The translations under genes were made by a program, and so were the position numbers. A DNA stretch of 64,000 nt from Corylus avellana (lineage: Eukaryota > Streptophyta > Magnoliopsida > Fagales > Betulaceae): assembly GCF_901000735.1 (NCBI RefSeq), contig NC_081541.1, forward strand, positions 21,760,172-21,824,171. The letters are read 5' to 3'. The notes under the pieces are model-generated. The model made no database searches, had not been told where the DNA came from, and worked only from the letters and a program-made list of their open reading frames with translations. Shown piece after piece: positions 21,099-33,792 of the stretch; position 1 is the first letter of the stretch, and the number at the start of each line of letters is the position of its first letter.

Positions 21099-22450
21099 TG
21101 TTAAGTGCTAAAATATTCATATTTTTAGCCCTTAACTTGCATGTTATAATCCTTTGGTTTTAGTTAATTAGCTCATTTTAATTCATATTTGTGTTTTCCA
21201 CACTTTTGTAGGCTTTTGGAAGAAAATGAAGTAAATCTGGAAGATTTGGGCTCAAAGAGAGAAGATGGGAAAAATGGGAGCCCCTGACACTGCGATCGAT
21301 CACAGGTTCCCTGCGATCGAGTGCAGTACCAGACAAGACACAGCACGAATCAAGCCATGAGCGATCGAACGCATAACAAAAGAGGATCGATCGCAGACCT
21401 GAGATCGAGCGCACATGAATTGCGATCGATCGCACCCGTGCGCAAAAGACACTTCAAAGCTAGGCCATAATGCTAATATTTCCATATTAGGGTTTTCCAA
21501 CTCCCAATGGTAATAGGTATTGAAACCCTACGAAATTCCTAGGCTTACTAGTTTATCAAGGACTTCTAAAGCCTATAAATAGACCCTTATGCCTCTAGAA
21601 TAGGTATGCTTTGTAAGGAGAAGAATAGGAGCTCGTCAAGTTCAAGTCTCGGGTTTATTCTTTTCCTTTCTTTTATTTTATTTTATGAAGATGTTTAACA
21701 TCAACTTTATGTGTGGCTAATTTATTTAGTAGGGCTAGATTGAAGCCCTAGTTATGTTTAGTTAATATTTCAATATTAGCGCCTTTGTAATGTTCTTGTT
21801 GTGCTATTTAACTTGATTAACACCTGCTTGCATGAATTCCTCATATGTGTGTGTCTGATCAACATATGCATGTGGTATGGACTAGTTAGTTAAAGCAATT
21901 TGTATAGCCGAGTCCTGGGTTTAATAAAAGTAACAAAAGAATCTACACCGCGGTGCTTAGGTTAATCAACATGGGGAACCGGGAGTATACGTCCATGCCC
22001 TAGGCCTCATGTGTTTGTCGATTTCCATAGAGTATATGCTTTCCTAAGGAACAACTTAGTATACACCATGCTAGATCCCTTAGAAAAGAAAAGAGTTAGA
22101 GTATACGCTATGCCTAACTCGTTGCTTAGGGAGATCTATAGCTTAAGGAGTATATGCCATGCCCTTAGGTTGACAAACATTAGATATGCATAACATGATC
22201 AAAGCATTGGCATATTGTTATATTAGCTGAATATAATTAGTGGTGGATATAAAAGCCCTACCTTTTATTATCTTCACTTAAAAAAATCAATCTTTGTTTT
22301 ACTTAAGGAATTTATTTTTAAGCAAAAGTCAGCAATCCTTGTGGGAATGATCCTGTACTTGCACCATATACTACTATGTTGACCTTGTGCGCTTACAGGT
22401 AAAATGTACCATTATTTACCTACTAATTTAGGTAGATATTTGGTACAACA
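21099..22450 (+). repeat. E1 3' LTR
   Basis: The 1352-bp LTR, TGTTAAGTGC to TTTGGTACAACA, has its TATA box at 21574-21581 and CGATCG-type words at 21291-21440. It is followed by target duplication AAGTT, where E0 resumes. Only its last about 110 bp survive in the right arm (27935-28044). Confidence 0.93.
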
Positions 22451-22455
22451 AAGTT

Positions 22456-23270
22456 GGGTGACTTGTTGGATGATACTAGCATGATAAAATAAAAATAAAA
22501 ATAAAAAATGATCAATTTTTAGTTTTTCACTGAGTAATGGGACCTCTTGCCTCATTAAGCAATGAGTGTTCATGTCAAAAGGTAAGAATTTTGATTTGAT
22601 GAATGTCATGGCTAGTTTAGTTCCGTAGCCTTTTTGACTCGAATTAGTAATCCTTAGGGGTTTCTTTACACCTAATTCCCTAAAACCATATGGTTTGGGA
22701 GTCATTGGCTTAACACTTGTTACAGTGGTCAATTAGAAAGCTTAAGGGAACTAAGCACTACATAGCCTAATGAAAAAGAAAGAAAATAAAATTATGCCTG
22801 AGTTATTCATTCTGATAGGAATCCCAGTGAACTTGGAGATATTGAGACATTGCACATTGGAAATCATTGGAAGCTTCATATTTATGTGCTAGTTCACTTT
22901 ACACTGTTTTGAGCTTGTGATGCCTTTGCCTATCTTTTGTAACTGGTTAAACTTTTGAAATTCAAATTCATTGTGACGATGAAGTTTATCTTTTTAAGCT
23001 TGCTAATGAATAAGAATCATGATTTTGAGTGATACTTTAATCTTTTGGATAAACAAGAACTTTGCATAATGTTTGTGGGTAGCATTTCTGTAAGCCCTCA
23101 CGAGACTTCCCTCGTCCTACTAGGGATACTAGGGGTTTAAAAGGCTTGCTGCATATGCTAAATGCAATGGTGTTTCCTACGACAGCAGAGATAGAGTGTT
23201 TTCGATTTAGTTTCCTTTTATTTTTAGTTTTGTATTGCTAAGGGACTAGCAATATGTAAGTTTGGGGGTG
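22456..23270 (+). other. E0 3' non-coding region, second part
   Basis: The continuation of 4043-4630 after the AAGTT duplication. It has the conserved blocks CTTTTTGACTCGAATTAGTA and TTAGAAAGCTTAAGGGAAC, the hairpin TATTGCTA/TAGCAATA at 23233-23254, and the PPT AAGTTTGGGGGTG (23258-23270) abutting the LTR. No coding sequence. Confidence 0.8.
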
Positions 23271-24668
23271 TGATAAGTGCTAAAATATACATATTTTAGC
23301 CCATTTAATTTATATTTGTTAATCTCTTAGTCTTGTTATTGTGTGTTGTTTTATTTCCTTTTTGTATTTTCTATTTTTTTATAGGTTATTGAAGAAAATG
23401 AAGCATCTCTGGAAAGTTTCGAGCTTAAAGGGCAATTTGGGAAAATTTTGCAAGCTTTGGGATCGAGCTAAGCCATTAGGATCGAGTGTATCCGCGCTCA
23501 ATCGCACAACACCTAGGCTCGAGCGCATCAGCACTCAAGTGCCCAAGAAAGTGGAGCGAGCACAGCAGCGATCATGCGCACTTGAAGCAGGGTCGAGGAC
23601 ATCAGCGCTTACGCACATCATAGATAGGATTGAGCGTAGCCATGCGCTCGAGTGAACGACCTTGGGATCTAGCGCACTCGGAGCGCCTAGATGCAGCAGA
23701 AGCCCTTTTTCACTTTAGATTAGGTTTTTAGTCCCCTAATTGAATTAGGAGACTGACCTCCGAGTTTATTAGGTTTTCTAGAGAGTCTAGGATTTTCCTA
23801 AACCTATAAAGAGACCTATAAGCCTCATAGAAAATACACAATTCCATAGAGGAGAATTCGGAGCTATTTCCAGGAGTCGCTTCCGGTTTCTTTTTTTCCT
23901 TTTCTTTTTCGTTTATTATGTCTAGCTAAATACTTTGTTAGGAGCTAGATTGAAGGCCTAATTATGTCTTTTTAGGATTTCAATTATGCCTTTGTACAAT
24001 CATGGTTTGGTTTATTTAAATTGATTAGCTCTTGTTTATTTCAATTCCCCATATGAATGTGATTAATCATCATGTGCATATGTGGATCTGTTAATTTAGT
24101 CAAGTTGGATGACCGATTCCTGGGCTTAATAAAGTAACAAAAGAATCTCATCACGGGTTCTTGGGGTAATGAATATGGGGAACTAGGAGTAGATACCACG
24201 CCCTAGGCTTCATATCTTTGTTGATTTCCATAGATTTATGTTTCCTTAAAGAACAACTTAGTAGATAGGATGCTAAGTCCTTTGGGGAAGAAAAGTATTA
24301 AAGTAGATGTCATACCTAATTCATTGCTTTGGGAAATCGATAGCTTAAGGAGTAGATACCATGCTCTTAGGTTAACAAACATTAAATATATCAACATGAT
24401 TGGAACATTAGCGTATTTGTATCTTAATTAGTCTGATTAGTGGTGGATGTTAAATCCCTAACCTTTTCATTATCTTTATCTATTTCAACATTGCAAATCT
24501 GTGACAATTTGGCAATTTAATTCGGAAAATCAATTTTAAACAAAATCAACAATCCTCGTGGGAATGTTCTTGTACTTGCACCCTATACTATCGTTTTGAT
24601 CTCGTACACTAGCAAGTAAAACGTACTGGGTATTTGCCTATTTATTTAGGTGGGTATTTGGTACAACA
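23271..24668 (+). repeat. E0 3' LTR
   Basis: The 1398-bp LTR runs from TGATAAGTGC to TTTGGTACAACA. It differs from the 5' LTR by many substitutions and small indels, and its TATA box reads TATAAAGA. The inverted-duplication breakpoint lies inside it at 24360. Downstream pentamer ACATA corresponds to ACGTA before the 5' LTR. Confidence 0.9.
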
Positions 24669-26022
24669 ACATACGCCCTTGTCTTTAGTGAGGATGTACA
24701 CTAGGGGGCCACCCATACGTGTGCCTCTAACCTATAGCGAGTACGTATAGGGGACCACACTGTACGTACGCTACTTTTGGGTTGACCATTGGTTAATGAC
24801 TGTACGTACGATGCAACCTTTGGACCATTGAGTAAACAGTACTCGAAGTAGGCTCCTATAGTATTGTACGTACTCTACTTTTCAGAACACCCTGCAGCGC
24901 CCTCAGCCTTTCTCCCCTATAAATAGCCTACTTCCCCCTCGCCTATTGAACACATTTTTCACCCCCCAGGCCCTCGAAAATCACCTGTGTGAGTGTTTTA
25001 GTGAGTTTGAGAGAGATTTGGATAGGAGGAAGGAAGCCTTGTGTTCTTGCCATCTTCTAAGGAAACCCCTTGCCTATTTTGTCCTCTTGATGTTGTTGCT
25101 TTTCTAATGTTTTGAGTTTTAAAGGCACCATGTTAAAGCTCTTGCATTTCCTTCTTACAAAACCAATAAATGTTTTCAAAAGAGTTTAAAGAGCCTCTTT
25201 GATTTCCTTTTATTGCATAATATTGAGTTTTCTTACGATGCATGTGTTTATTCAGTAGTTTAGAAGGAGACATAGTAGCCGATAGATTTCATAAAGCATA
25301 GTTTGGAGCTTTTGGCCAGATTGCCTAACTCACTGACTGGACGTACGTCCTTGAGCTCATACGTATGTCCAGGAAACCAGGCATCCGCCCTTAAACCTCA
25401 CTCTCGTGTATTTTAGAGTCTAGCAACCCTTTTTGTTAGACCAAGCTTAGTACGATACTCATAAAAGTCCTCTAGTACTGCTCATAATGTTGTGTCGTAT
25501 TTCGTTATAGCAGAGTTTTGTGATGTTGGAGGATTCAAGCGAACGTACGAAGTAAGTAAACACTTACGAACACTTTCCTTAAAAATGTGGGATATGTCAG
25601 TTGACTGACCAGGCATATGATATGAGCTTGTCTACTTTTTGTAATAACTTGCTAACTGCTTTAATAACTAGTTGATAAGATGCATCGTATGACATGGTAC
25701 ACTGGTATGTGGGGAATAATGGCCATGGGCTCACTATATAGACTTTATTTTATTGTCAATGTGTGTGTGTGTGGGCTTTCGATCCAATGGTTTCGTGACA
25801 GACGCAGCCATTCCCTAATGGTTGGTCACTATAGGACATACATCATTAGTGGTGTGGGCCACCCGAGGTCGGACTCGGTTGTGCCGCTAATGTGATGGAC
25901 GGTAGCGTATAATGGTCGGGGCACCGCATTGTATTACAGGTCCCTCGGGACACCGCCAACCTTGCATTAAAATACTTAGGCGATTGCCGCTGGGAGTACA
26001 CCACTCTTTTATTAACCAAATT
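24669..26022 (+). mobile_element. S0: right part of Tekay/Del-like LTR; spacer of the inverted duplication
   Basis: This resumes the S0 sequence with more GTACGTACG words (for example 24767-24780, 24802-24811, 25341-25350). It has a TATAAATA box at 24918-24925 followed by a likely transcribed leader, and ends at the breakpoint before GGTATCTACTCC. The true 3' end of the LTR is not present. A short GT run is at 25759-25774. No gene is seen. Confidence 0.55.
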
Positions 26023-27114
26023 AGGTATCTACTCCTTAAGCTATCGATTTCCCAAAGCAATGAATTAGGTATGACATCTACTTTAATACTTTTCTTCCCC
26101 AAAGGACTTAGCATCGTATCTACTAAGTTGTTCTTTAAGGAAACATAAATCTATGGAAATCAACAAAGATATGAAGCCTATGGGCGTGGTATCTACTCCT
26201 AGTTCCCCATATTGATTACCCCAAGAACCCATGATGAGATTCTTTTGTTACTTTATTAAGCCCAGGAATCGGTCATCCAACTTGACTAAATTAACAGATC
26301 CACATATGCACATGATGATTAATCACATTCATATGTGGAATTCAAATAAACAGGAGCTAATCAATTTAAATAAACCAAACCATGATTGTACAAAGGCATA
26401 ATTGAAATCCTAAAAAGACATAATTAGGCCTTCAATCTAGCTCCTAACAAAGTATTTAGCTAGACATAATAAACGAAAAAGGAAAGGAAAAGAAGAAACC
26501 GGAAGCGACTCCTGGAAATAGCTCCAAATTCTCCTCTATGGAATTGTGTATTTTCTATGAGGCTTATAGGTCTATTTAGAGGTTTAGGAAAATTATAGAC
26601 TCTCTAGAAAACCTAATAAACTCGGAGGTCAGTCTCCTAATTCAATTAGGGGACTAAAAACCTAATCTAAAGTGAAAAAGGGCTTCTGCTGCATCTGGGC
26701 GCTCCGAGTGCGCTAGATCCCAAGGTCGTTCACTCGAGCGCATGGCTACGCTCAATCCTATCTCTGATGTGCTTAAGCGCTGATGTCCTCGACCCTGCTT
26801 CAGGTGCGCATGATCGCTGCTGCGCTCACTCCACTTTCATGGGCACTTGAGCGCTGATGCGCTCGAGCCTAGGTGTTGTGCGATTGAGCGCGGATGCACT
26901 CGATCCTAATGGCTTAGCTCGATCCCAAAGCTTGCAGAATTTTCCCAAATTGCCCTTTAAGCTCGAAACTTTCCAGAGATGCTTCATTTTCTTCAATAAC
27001 CTATAAAAAGATAGAAAATACAAAAAGGAAATAAAACAACACACAATAACAAGACTAAGAGATTAACAAATATAAATTAAATGGGCTAAAATATGTATAT
27101 TTTAGCACTTATCA
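26023..27114 (-). repeat. Partial E0 3' LTR, right-arm copy
   Basis: Reverse copy of 23271-24360. It lacks the last 308 bp of the LTR because the duplication breakpoint lies within it. It ends with TGCACTTATCA-type terminus at 27114, next to the reversed PPT. Confidence 0.9.
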
Positions 27115-27934
27115 CACCCCCAAACTTACATATTGCTAGTCCCTTAGCAATACAAAACTAAAAATAAAAGGAAACTAAATTGAAAACGCTCTATCTTTGC
27201 TGTCGTAGGAAACACGATTGCATTTAGCATATGCAGCAAGCCTTTTAAACCCCTAGTATCCCTAGTAGGACGAGGGAAGTCTCGTGAGGGCTTACAGAAA
27301 TGCTACCCACAAACATTATGCAAAGTTCTTGTTTATCCAAAAGATTAAAGTATCACTCAAAATCATGATTCTTATTCATTAGCAAGCTTAAAAAGATAAA
27401 CTTCATCTTCACAATGAATTTGAATTTCAAAAGTTTAACTAGTTACAAAAGATAGGCAAAGGCATCACAAGCTCAAAACAGTGTAAAGTGAACTAGCACA
27501 TAAGTATGAAGCTTCCAATGATTTCCAATGTGCAATGTCTCAATATCTCCAAGTTCACTGGGATTCCTATCAGAATGAATAACTCAGGCATAATTTTATT
27601 TTCTTTCTTTTTCATTAGGCTATGTAGTGCTTAGTTCCCTTAAGCTTTCTAATTGACCACTGTAACAAGTGTTAAGCCAATGACTCCCAAACCATATGGT
27701 TTTAGGGAATTAGGTGTAAAGAAACCCCTAAGGATTACTAATTCGAGTCAAAAAGGCTACGGAACTAAACTAGCCATGACATTCATCAAATCAAAATTCT
27801 TACCTTTTGACATGAACACTCATTGCTTAATGAGGCAAGAGGTCCCATTACTCAGTGAAAAACTAAAAATTGATCATTTTTTATTTTTATTTTTATTTTA
27901 TCATGCTAGTATCATCCAACAAGTCACCCAACTT
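27115..27934 (-). other. E0 3' non-coding region, right-arm copy
   Basis: Reverse copy of 22451-23270, including the reversed PPT, the AGGGAC-loop hairpin, and the conserved blocks. Any short frames here are not genes; they recur only because the DNA is duplicated. Confidence 0.85.
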
Positions 27935-28044
27935 TGTTGTACCAAATATCTACCTAAATTAGTAGGTAAATAATGGTACATTTTACCTGTAAGCGCACAA
28001 GGTCAACATAGTAGTATATGGTGCAAGTACAGGATCATTCCCAC
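27935..28044 (-). repeat. E1 3' LTR end, right-arm remnant
   Basis: Matches the last about 110 bp of 21099-22450 in reverse, up to GATCATTCCCAC. Two unmatched bases (CT) follow, then S1 sequence begins at CATGG (28047). This is the 3.2-kb deletion junction. Confidence 0.9.
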
Positions 28045-28046
28045 CT

Positions 28047-30550
28047 CATGGTTTTCATTACAACGTATGTACACACTAGGTGTACCAAATATATGCCATG
28101 GACGGCACCTAAATTACTATTGTAATATTTATTAGGTTCACATACATCACCATACGTAATAAAAGCGATGAACATAAATGAGACTTGCTCCATAGAGTAA
28201 GCATCAATCCTGCAGTAGATGGTTTATCAACCATCAAAACCAGTAAAAGGACCATCATCCTCACTTTCTATTCCTGCATCAAGATCTATGTAAAGATGAC
28301 GTTATCATATTTACATAGGCAAACAAGTGAGTAATCTATTTTCCTAGAGATAAAGACTAAAAAGACTAGTTTGAACAAGTAAGATTAAAGACTAAAATAT
28401 ATAATAATGAATGAGTTGTGAAAGCAGCGTAATGATAGATTAGTTTGTGTTTTATGATAATCTTTCTTCAGACCTCTTGTCATGAGCTCTCAGCCCGCTT
28501 ACATCCATTATGTCCCTCACACTTTAGAGGTTTACTTGTTTGGTGCTGGCAACTACACTGCTCCAGCTTAGTTATATATTAGGCCTGTTGGACGGTTATA
28601 TACCCCCATCCACTGAGATACCGACAGTTCCTCACGGCAATCCACCCAGCTTGTTCTTAAGGTGGCTATCTTATCAGCCCATTTTATTAGACACATTATG
28701 CAGCAGTTGTATTGCAAAATGATATTCATAGGACAAAATAAGAATTCCTATAACAATAAAATAAAGCTAGTACTCAGTAAGTATATCCATACTTACTCTC
28801 CTTAGTGTAGTATTCTGCTCCACTTCTGCATATAATACATACATACAAACAATACTTAGTTCATTCTCCAATAATATCATTGTTTAAAGACCCTCATCTT
28901 TTTATATTAATTTATTATCCGTCACTTCATCTTTACTTACTCATTTTATTATTTTAATCTAAGATAGTTACTTATAACTAGCTTTATGCCTGAATTCATA
29001 TGTCGGGGATGAGATCAAATGGTCCTTACCGCTAGAAATATTAACTAAAATTTAAGTGACAAAAAAAGAAATGACTGACTGTAAATACTGAATTCATATT
29101 TAGGGGATGAGATCAAATAGTCCTTACCGCCAAAAATATGAACTAAAATTTAAATGACAATAAAAGAAATGACTGAATATAAATACTGAATTCATATTTA
29201 GGGGATGAGATCAAATGGTCCTTACCGCCAAAAATATGAACTAAATTTAAATGACAATAACATAAATGACTGAATGTAAATACTGAATTCATATTTAGGG
29301 GATGAGATCAAATGGTCTTTACCACCAAAAATATGAACTAAAATTTAAATGACAATAAAAGAAATGACTGAATGTAAATACTGTAAAGTAAATAATATAT
29401 AGATAATATTATAAGTCCTTAATTGATTTTGTCCACTAACTCATTATTATTAAGTCACTTGTATCTATTACTTTATTTTACATTATACGCTTGTTGGGTC
29501 TTTAAACAATTAAATGAGAACAAGTGATAAAAGCAATAAATCATGATATTTATACAAGAAACACTTACCCAAAAATCCTTAGAAGTAAAACTCCACCAAA
29601 TCTTCTCTAGGTAGCTAGTTTAGAAAAACATTTGAACACTACAAGAAAGATCTAGGCTATATGGTATTTGACTAGAACTAAGAAATAAAATGAAAGGAGG
29701 AGCAAACAATTTTACTTGTTCTAAGATTGTAAATAACAAGCAAGTGAAAGTGACTATAGCTTAGGATCTATTTATAAGATAATGAATGGTTAGGATTTAT
29801 TTTAACACCTTTGATCTAAGGATTGAGATGTATTTAACCAAAAGAATGAACCTAGTCCATATTTCATTGCTCTATACCAAATAGTATTTTCGTCCAAAAT
29901 GAGGTCAGTGTATTCCGATCCATTTTTCAATATCCAAACGTACTCCGATTGACATGAAATTTTGAGAGTAGATAGAGGACTCTGAGACAAACATTTTATA
30001 TTTTTAGTTCGACTTCATCTGAGTTCGTTTCAGTCTATTTTCGGCCTGTACAAAGTTCCGATTCAACTTAGGTTTTAACTATTTGCATTCCCACTTGGCC
30101 ACTTGGCCACTTGCCTTATTAAATCATTATAATCATGATATTTACTATAAGCATCATTACTAGAAGACCTTAAGCTTTCAACAAAGGTGGCTAGCCTTGG
30201 TATCTTTTTCTAGCAGTTTTAATCTCATTTAGACAGTATGAAAATTAAGACACTGCTTTTTAGGCTAAAAACTGCAAAGCTTCAAATTAATTTCTAACTT
30301 CACTAAACACCAATATAAATAATTTATTTACTAGATGGTGTTTAATTATGCCTATAAACATATTAGTGAAGCTAAATTTTAGAATTGAAGGGATATACAA
30401 AAGATGTCAAAAATCAATGTAATATACCTTTAACACTAAATAGTTATTTAATATCATTAATCCACATATCATTGATCCAATTTATTCATTTATTGTTTTA
30501 ATCTATTTAATATTGTTTATATGAGAGTTTTTAAAATCTAGGTCGTTACA
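28047..30550 (-). mobile_element. S1 solo LTR, truncated right-arm copy
   Basis: Reverse copy of 16523-19124. It lacks the last 174 bp, has four instead of five 98-bp units (about 28992-29383), and ends with the intact TGTAAC terminus at 30550, next to the GGAGC target duplication. Confidence 0.92.
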
Positions 30551-31098
30551 GGAGCAGCTCTTGTTCCATTGGTGAATGCCAAATATGGGAGTAGTAGTGA
30601 CTGGCTCATCAGCTGCGGTGCCCTTGATGCCTTTCTTCCGGAGGATATAGGTGATGAGGTATGGAAAAGGCAACCCCCGTGAATGAGTGGACTCTGCTCC
30701 CCCAATGTGCACTCCATTCCAAAACTTATGTATTTGGTTCCAAATGATGTCGGGAATGGAGTACCAAGCATCTTTGTGGAAGGTGTAGAGGGTTTGAAGA
30801 AATTGATCAGGCCTTTGAGTTTTGTGTCCCAAGGGGAAGGCATTGCGGTGTAGTATTGAGTCCACAAACCAAAGCCTTCAAGGTAGCTTGGACCGGCTGC
30901 CTGCATTATGGTGGGCATCAGCATAGTGCCTTGGCACATATCCTCAATGATTTCCGCCACATAGTATCGGGGCGGTTGCTCGGCAAGATGTGCAGCTTCT
31001 AGAGGATGCTCATCATTGCATTGAAGGGCGGTGGAAATGTTAGCCCTAGTCACATCAATAACTTGGCCTTGCACCTTTGAAGAGAGAGCAGCTGAATT
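30551..31098 (-). pseudogene. E1 ORF2 middle piece, right-arm copy
   Basis: Reverse copy of 15974-16522, with the same Transposase_32-like content (VQGQVIDVTRANISTAL, SIPDIIWNQIHKFWNGV). It differs from the left copy by few residues, for instance a P for R after GHKTQR and H for R before QWNKS. It is cut off on both sides by the nested elements and is not functional. Confidence 0.85.
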
Positions 31099-33792
31099 TG
31101 ATGTGTAAAATATCTACCTAAATTAATAGATAAATAATTGTACGTTTTACCTGCAAGTACACAAGGTCAACATAGTAGTATATGGTGCAAGTACAGGATC
31201 ATTCCCACGAGGATTGCTGAATTTTTGTTTAAAAATAAATTCCTTAAGTAAAACAAAGATTGATTGTCTAAGTGATGATAATAAAAGGTAGGGATTTGAT
31301 ATCCACCACTAATTATATTTAGCAAATATAACAATATGCCAATGCTTTGATCATGTTATGCATATCTAATGTTTGTCAACCTAAGGGCATGGCGTATACT
31401 CCTAAGGCTATAGATTTCCCTAAGCAACGAGTTAGGCATGGCGTATACTCTAACTCTTTTCTTTTCTAAGGGATTTAGCATGATGTATACTAAGTTGTTC
31501 CTTAGGAAAGCATATGTTCTATGGAAATCGACAAACGCATGAGGCCTAGCGCATGGCATATACTCCCGATTCCCATGTTGATTAACCCAAGAATCGCGGT
31601 GTGGATTCTTTTGTTACTTATGTTAAACCCAAGGCTCGGCCATCCAAATTGATTTAACTAACTAGTTCATACCACATGCATATGTTGATCAGGCACACAC
31701 ATATGAGGAATTCATGTAAGTAGACATTAATCAAGTTAAATAGCACAACAAGATCATCACAAGGGCGCCAATATTGAAATATTAACTAAACATACCTAGG
31801 GCTTCAATCTAGCCCTACTAATTAAATTAGCTACATATAAAATTGATGTTAAACATCTTCATAAAGAAAAGAAAAGAAAGGAAAAGAATAAACCCGAGAC
31901 TTGAACTTGAAGAGCTCCTCTTCTTCTCCTTATAAAGCATGTCTATTCTAGAGGCTTAAGGGTCTATTTATAAGCTTTATAAGTCCTTGACAAAGTAGTA
32001 AACCTAGGGATTTCGTAGGGTTTCAAAACCTATTACAATTGGCAGTTGGAAAACCCTAATATGGAAAGAATGACAATCTGGCCATCACTTGATATGTCTC
32101 ATGCGCACGAGTGCGATCGATCCTTCTTCTGTCATGCGCTCGATCGCTCCTGGCTTGGATTGTGCTTTGTCTTCATGGGTACTGTGCTCGATCGCAGCTA
32201 CCCTATGATCGATCACAGTGTTAGAGAGCTCCCAATTTTCCATCTTCTCTCTTTTGAGCCTAAATCATCTAGATTTACTTCATTTTCTTCCAAAAGCCTA
32301 CAAAAGTATGAAAAATGATAAGTGCTAAAATATTTATATTTTCAGCCCTTAACTTGCATGTTTTAATCCTTTGGTTTTGGTTAATTAGGACATTTTACTG
32401 CCTTTTTGTATTTTCTTTGTTTTATAGGCTTTTGGAAGAAAATAAAGCATTTCTGGAAAAATTCCAAGCTTAAAGGGGCAAATTGGGAAGACCTAGAGGA
32501 TATGGTTAAGCTTAACCAATCATGGTTAAAGTTTAATCAAATAAAGGAAATGATTAATTCGAAATTTCTCAATTTGAAGTCAAATCGGATTGGATGCAAA
32601 ATTGGATTCTGAATACGTCTCGGTATTTTGACCATAACTTTCATCTCAGATATCCGATTGAGGTGATTCAAGCGGCATTGGAAAGCTAACTCAAACTACT
32701 ACAATTCATTGTGAAATAGCATTTTCCCAATTCGGAGCGCCGCAAGGCCAAAATCATGCCGCAAGATAGGACCGCAATTCTGGGCGAATCCTATTCCGAT
32801 TTGGGCTTAGGTTTTCTTTATCCTAATTGGGCTTGGACTTAAATCTCCGAAATTCCTAGGATTACTAGGGCTTCTAGGGCTCTCCTAAGCCATATAAATA
32901 GACCTCTAAGCCTCACAATTGAAGGAGGCCGTTTTAAGCTGAATTACGACGTATTGCCGTGGGGAAGCTTTTGCTTTGTTTTCCATTGTAAGTTTTATTC
33001 TTTCGATGATGACAATTCAATTGGTGATTATTTTTGTTATCATGAGAGGCTAAATCTTTCAACTAAGGTTGAAGATGAAGCTTCGTCATTGACAAACTCA
33101 TGTATTCTCGTATTTTGTTTATACAATTTTGACTTCGAATAAGGATGTTGTAGATTTTCATTCAATTGCTTGATTTATATCTTTTAATTGAATGTGATGA
33201 ACTATTATGTGTTGGAGTTGGATATTTGATGTGTTTCATCCTTCGGATACATCAAATCATTCGATTGAAATCGGATATCCGTTGTGATTCGTTAACCAAA
33301 CGGATACATAGGATGATTTAATTTCGAATCGGATATTTGTTGTGATTTGTAAAAATGGGTGGATTCATTGAATGATTTAAACTTGATATTTGTAAAACAT
33401 CGAATATAGTTTTTCGATTGTAGGAACAAATACGAGAATATAGAGTTAAGATTTGGCGAAGTGAATTCTAAAACCTTAGTGTTCTTTACCATTTTATTTC
33501 ATTATTTTCTTTAGTTTATGTTTTATTTTGCACGACAAAAATCACAAAATTCGGAACTAGGTTAAAATAGAGTTGGTTTAAATAGAAATTGGTTTACACA
33601 ACACAAATCCCTGTGGATCGACCTCGCACTTGCACACACGCTATATTGCACACGACTCGTGCACTTGCGAGTACAATTAAATTTGTACATCAAAAAACAC
33701 AAAAATGAATTAAAATGACCTAATTAACCAAAACCAAAGGATTAAAACATGCAAGTTAAGGACTGAAAATATGAATATTTTAGCTCTTATCA
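31099..33792 (-). repeat. E2 3' LTR, right-arm copy split by solo LTR C
   Basis: Reverse copy of 14622-15973, in two pieces (31099-32315 and 33693-33792). A 39-bp deletion between two GATCGATC words near 32121 removes part of the CGATCG motif cluster. Solo LTR C lies within it, flanked by AAAAA. Confidence 0.92.
32316..33692 (+). mobile_element. C: solo LTR of a fourth Athila-like family
   Basis: The 1377-bp solo LTR runs from TGATAAGTGC to TTTGTACATCA with target duplication AAAAA (32311-32315, 33693-33697). The left-arm copy of the site is uninterrupted, so insertion followed the duplication. It has the acceptor-like TTTTATAGG near 32428, a TATAAATA box at 32893-32900, and a 3' block CTCGTGCACTTGCGAG. 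It has no CGATCG motif cluster. Confidence 0.93.

Larger units (their letters stand above)
4631..22450 (+). mobile_element. E1: Athila-like family-A element, interrupted by E2 and S1
   Basis: LTRs at 4631-5961 and 21099-22450 are flanked by the perfect 5-bp duplication AAGTT (4626-4630 and 22451-22455). Internally there is a tRNA-Asp PBS, a broken gag, and an ORF2 in three pieces (8651-8912, 15974-16522, 19299-19621). The 3' non-coding region ends in a PPT. Protease and all of RT, RNase H and integrase are missing. The protease deletion is shared with E2. E1 inserted in E0 and later received E2 and S1. Confidence 0.93.
11781..24360 (+). repeat. Left arm of large inverted duplication
   Basis: This 12.58-kb interval is repeated in reverse complement at 26023-36631. 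The arm begins in the E2 gag tail (ATGGGTCAGATGG) and ends in the E0 3' LTR. The match covers, in order, E2 3' half, E1 ORF2 middle, S1, E1 3' LTR end, E0 3' region and E0 3' LTR. Several translated segments are identical between arms, for example 22412-22732 with 27653-27973. Confidence 0.95.
682..24668 (+). mobile_element. E0: gag-only Athila-like LTR retrotransposon (family B), interrupted by E1
   Basis: The element runs from a 5' LTR (682-2042) through a tRNA-Asp type PBS, a motif-rich leader, a gag frame and a 3' non-coding region to a 3' LTR (23271-24668). E1 sits in its 3' non-coding region and splits it. Flanking pentamers are ACGTA (677-681) and ACATA (24669-24673); the single difference is a CpG transition. 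Without inserts E0 is about 6.2 kb. Protease, RT, RNase H, integrase and the second ORF are all absent: sequence passes from the gag tail near 4042 directly into the 3' conserved block. It must have depended on enzymes supplied by another copy. Confidence 0.9.

Noticed and set aside
22412..22732. 106-codon frame identical at 27653-27973
   Set aside because: Identity is due to the inverted duplication; the DNA is 3' non-coding sequence of E0.
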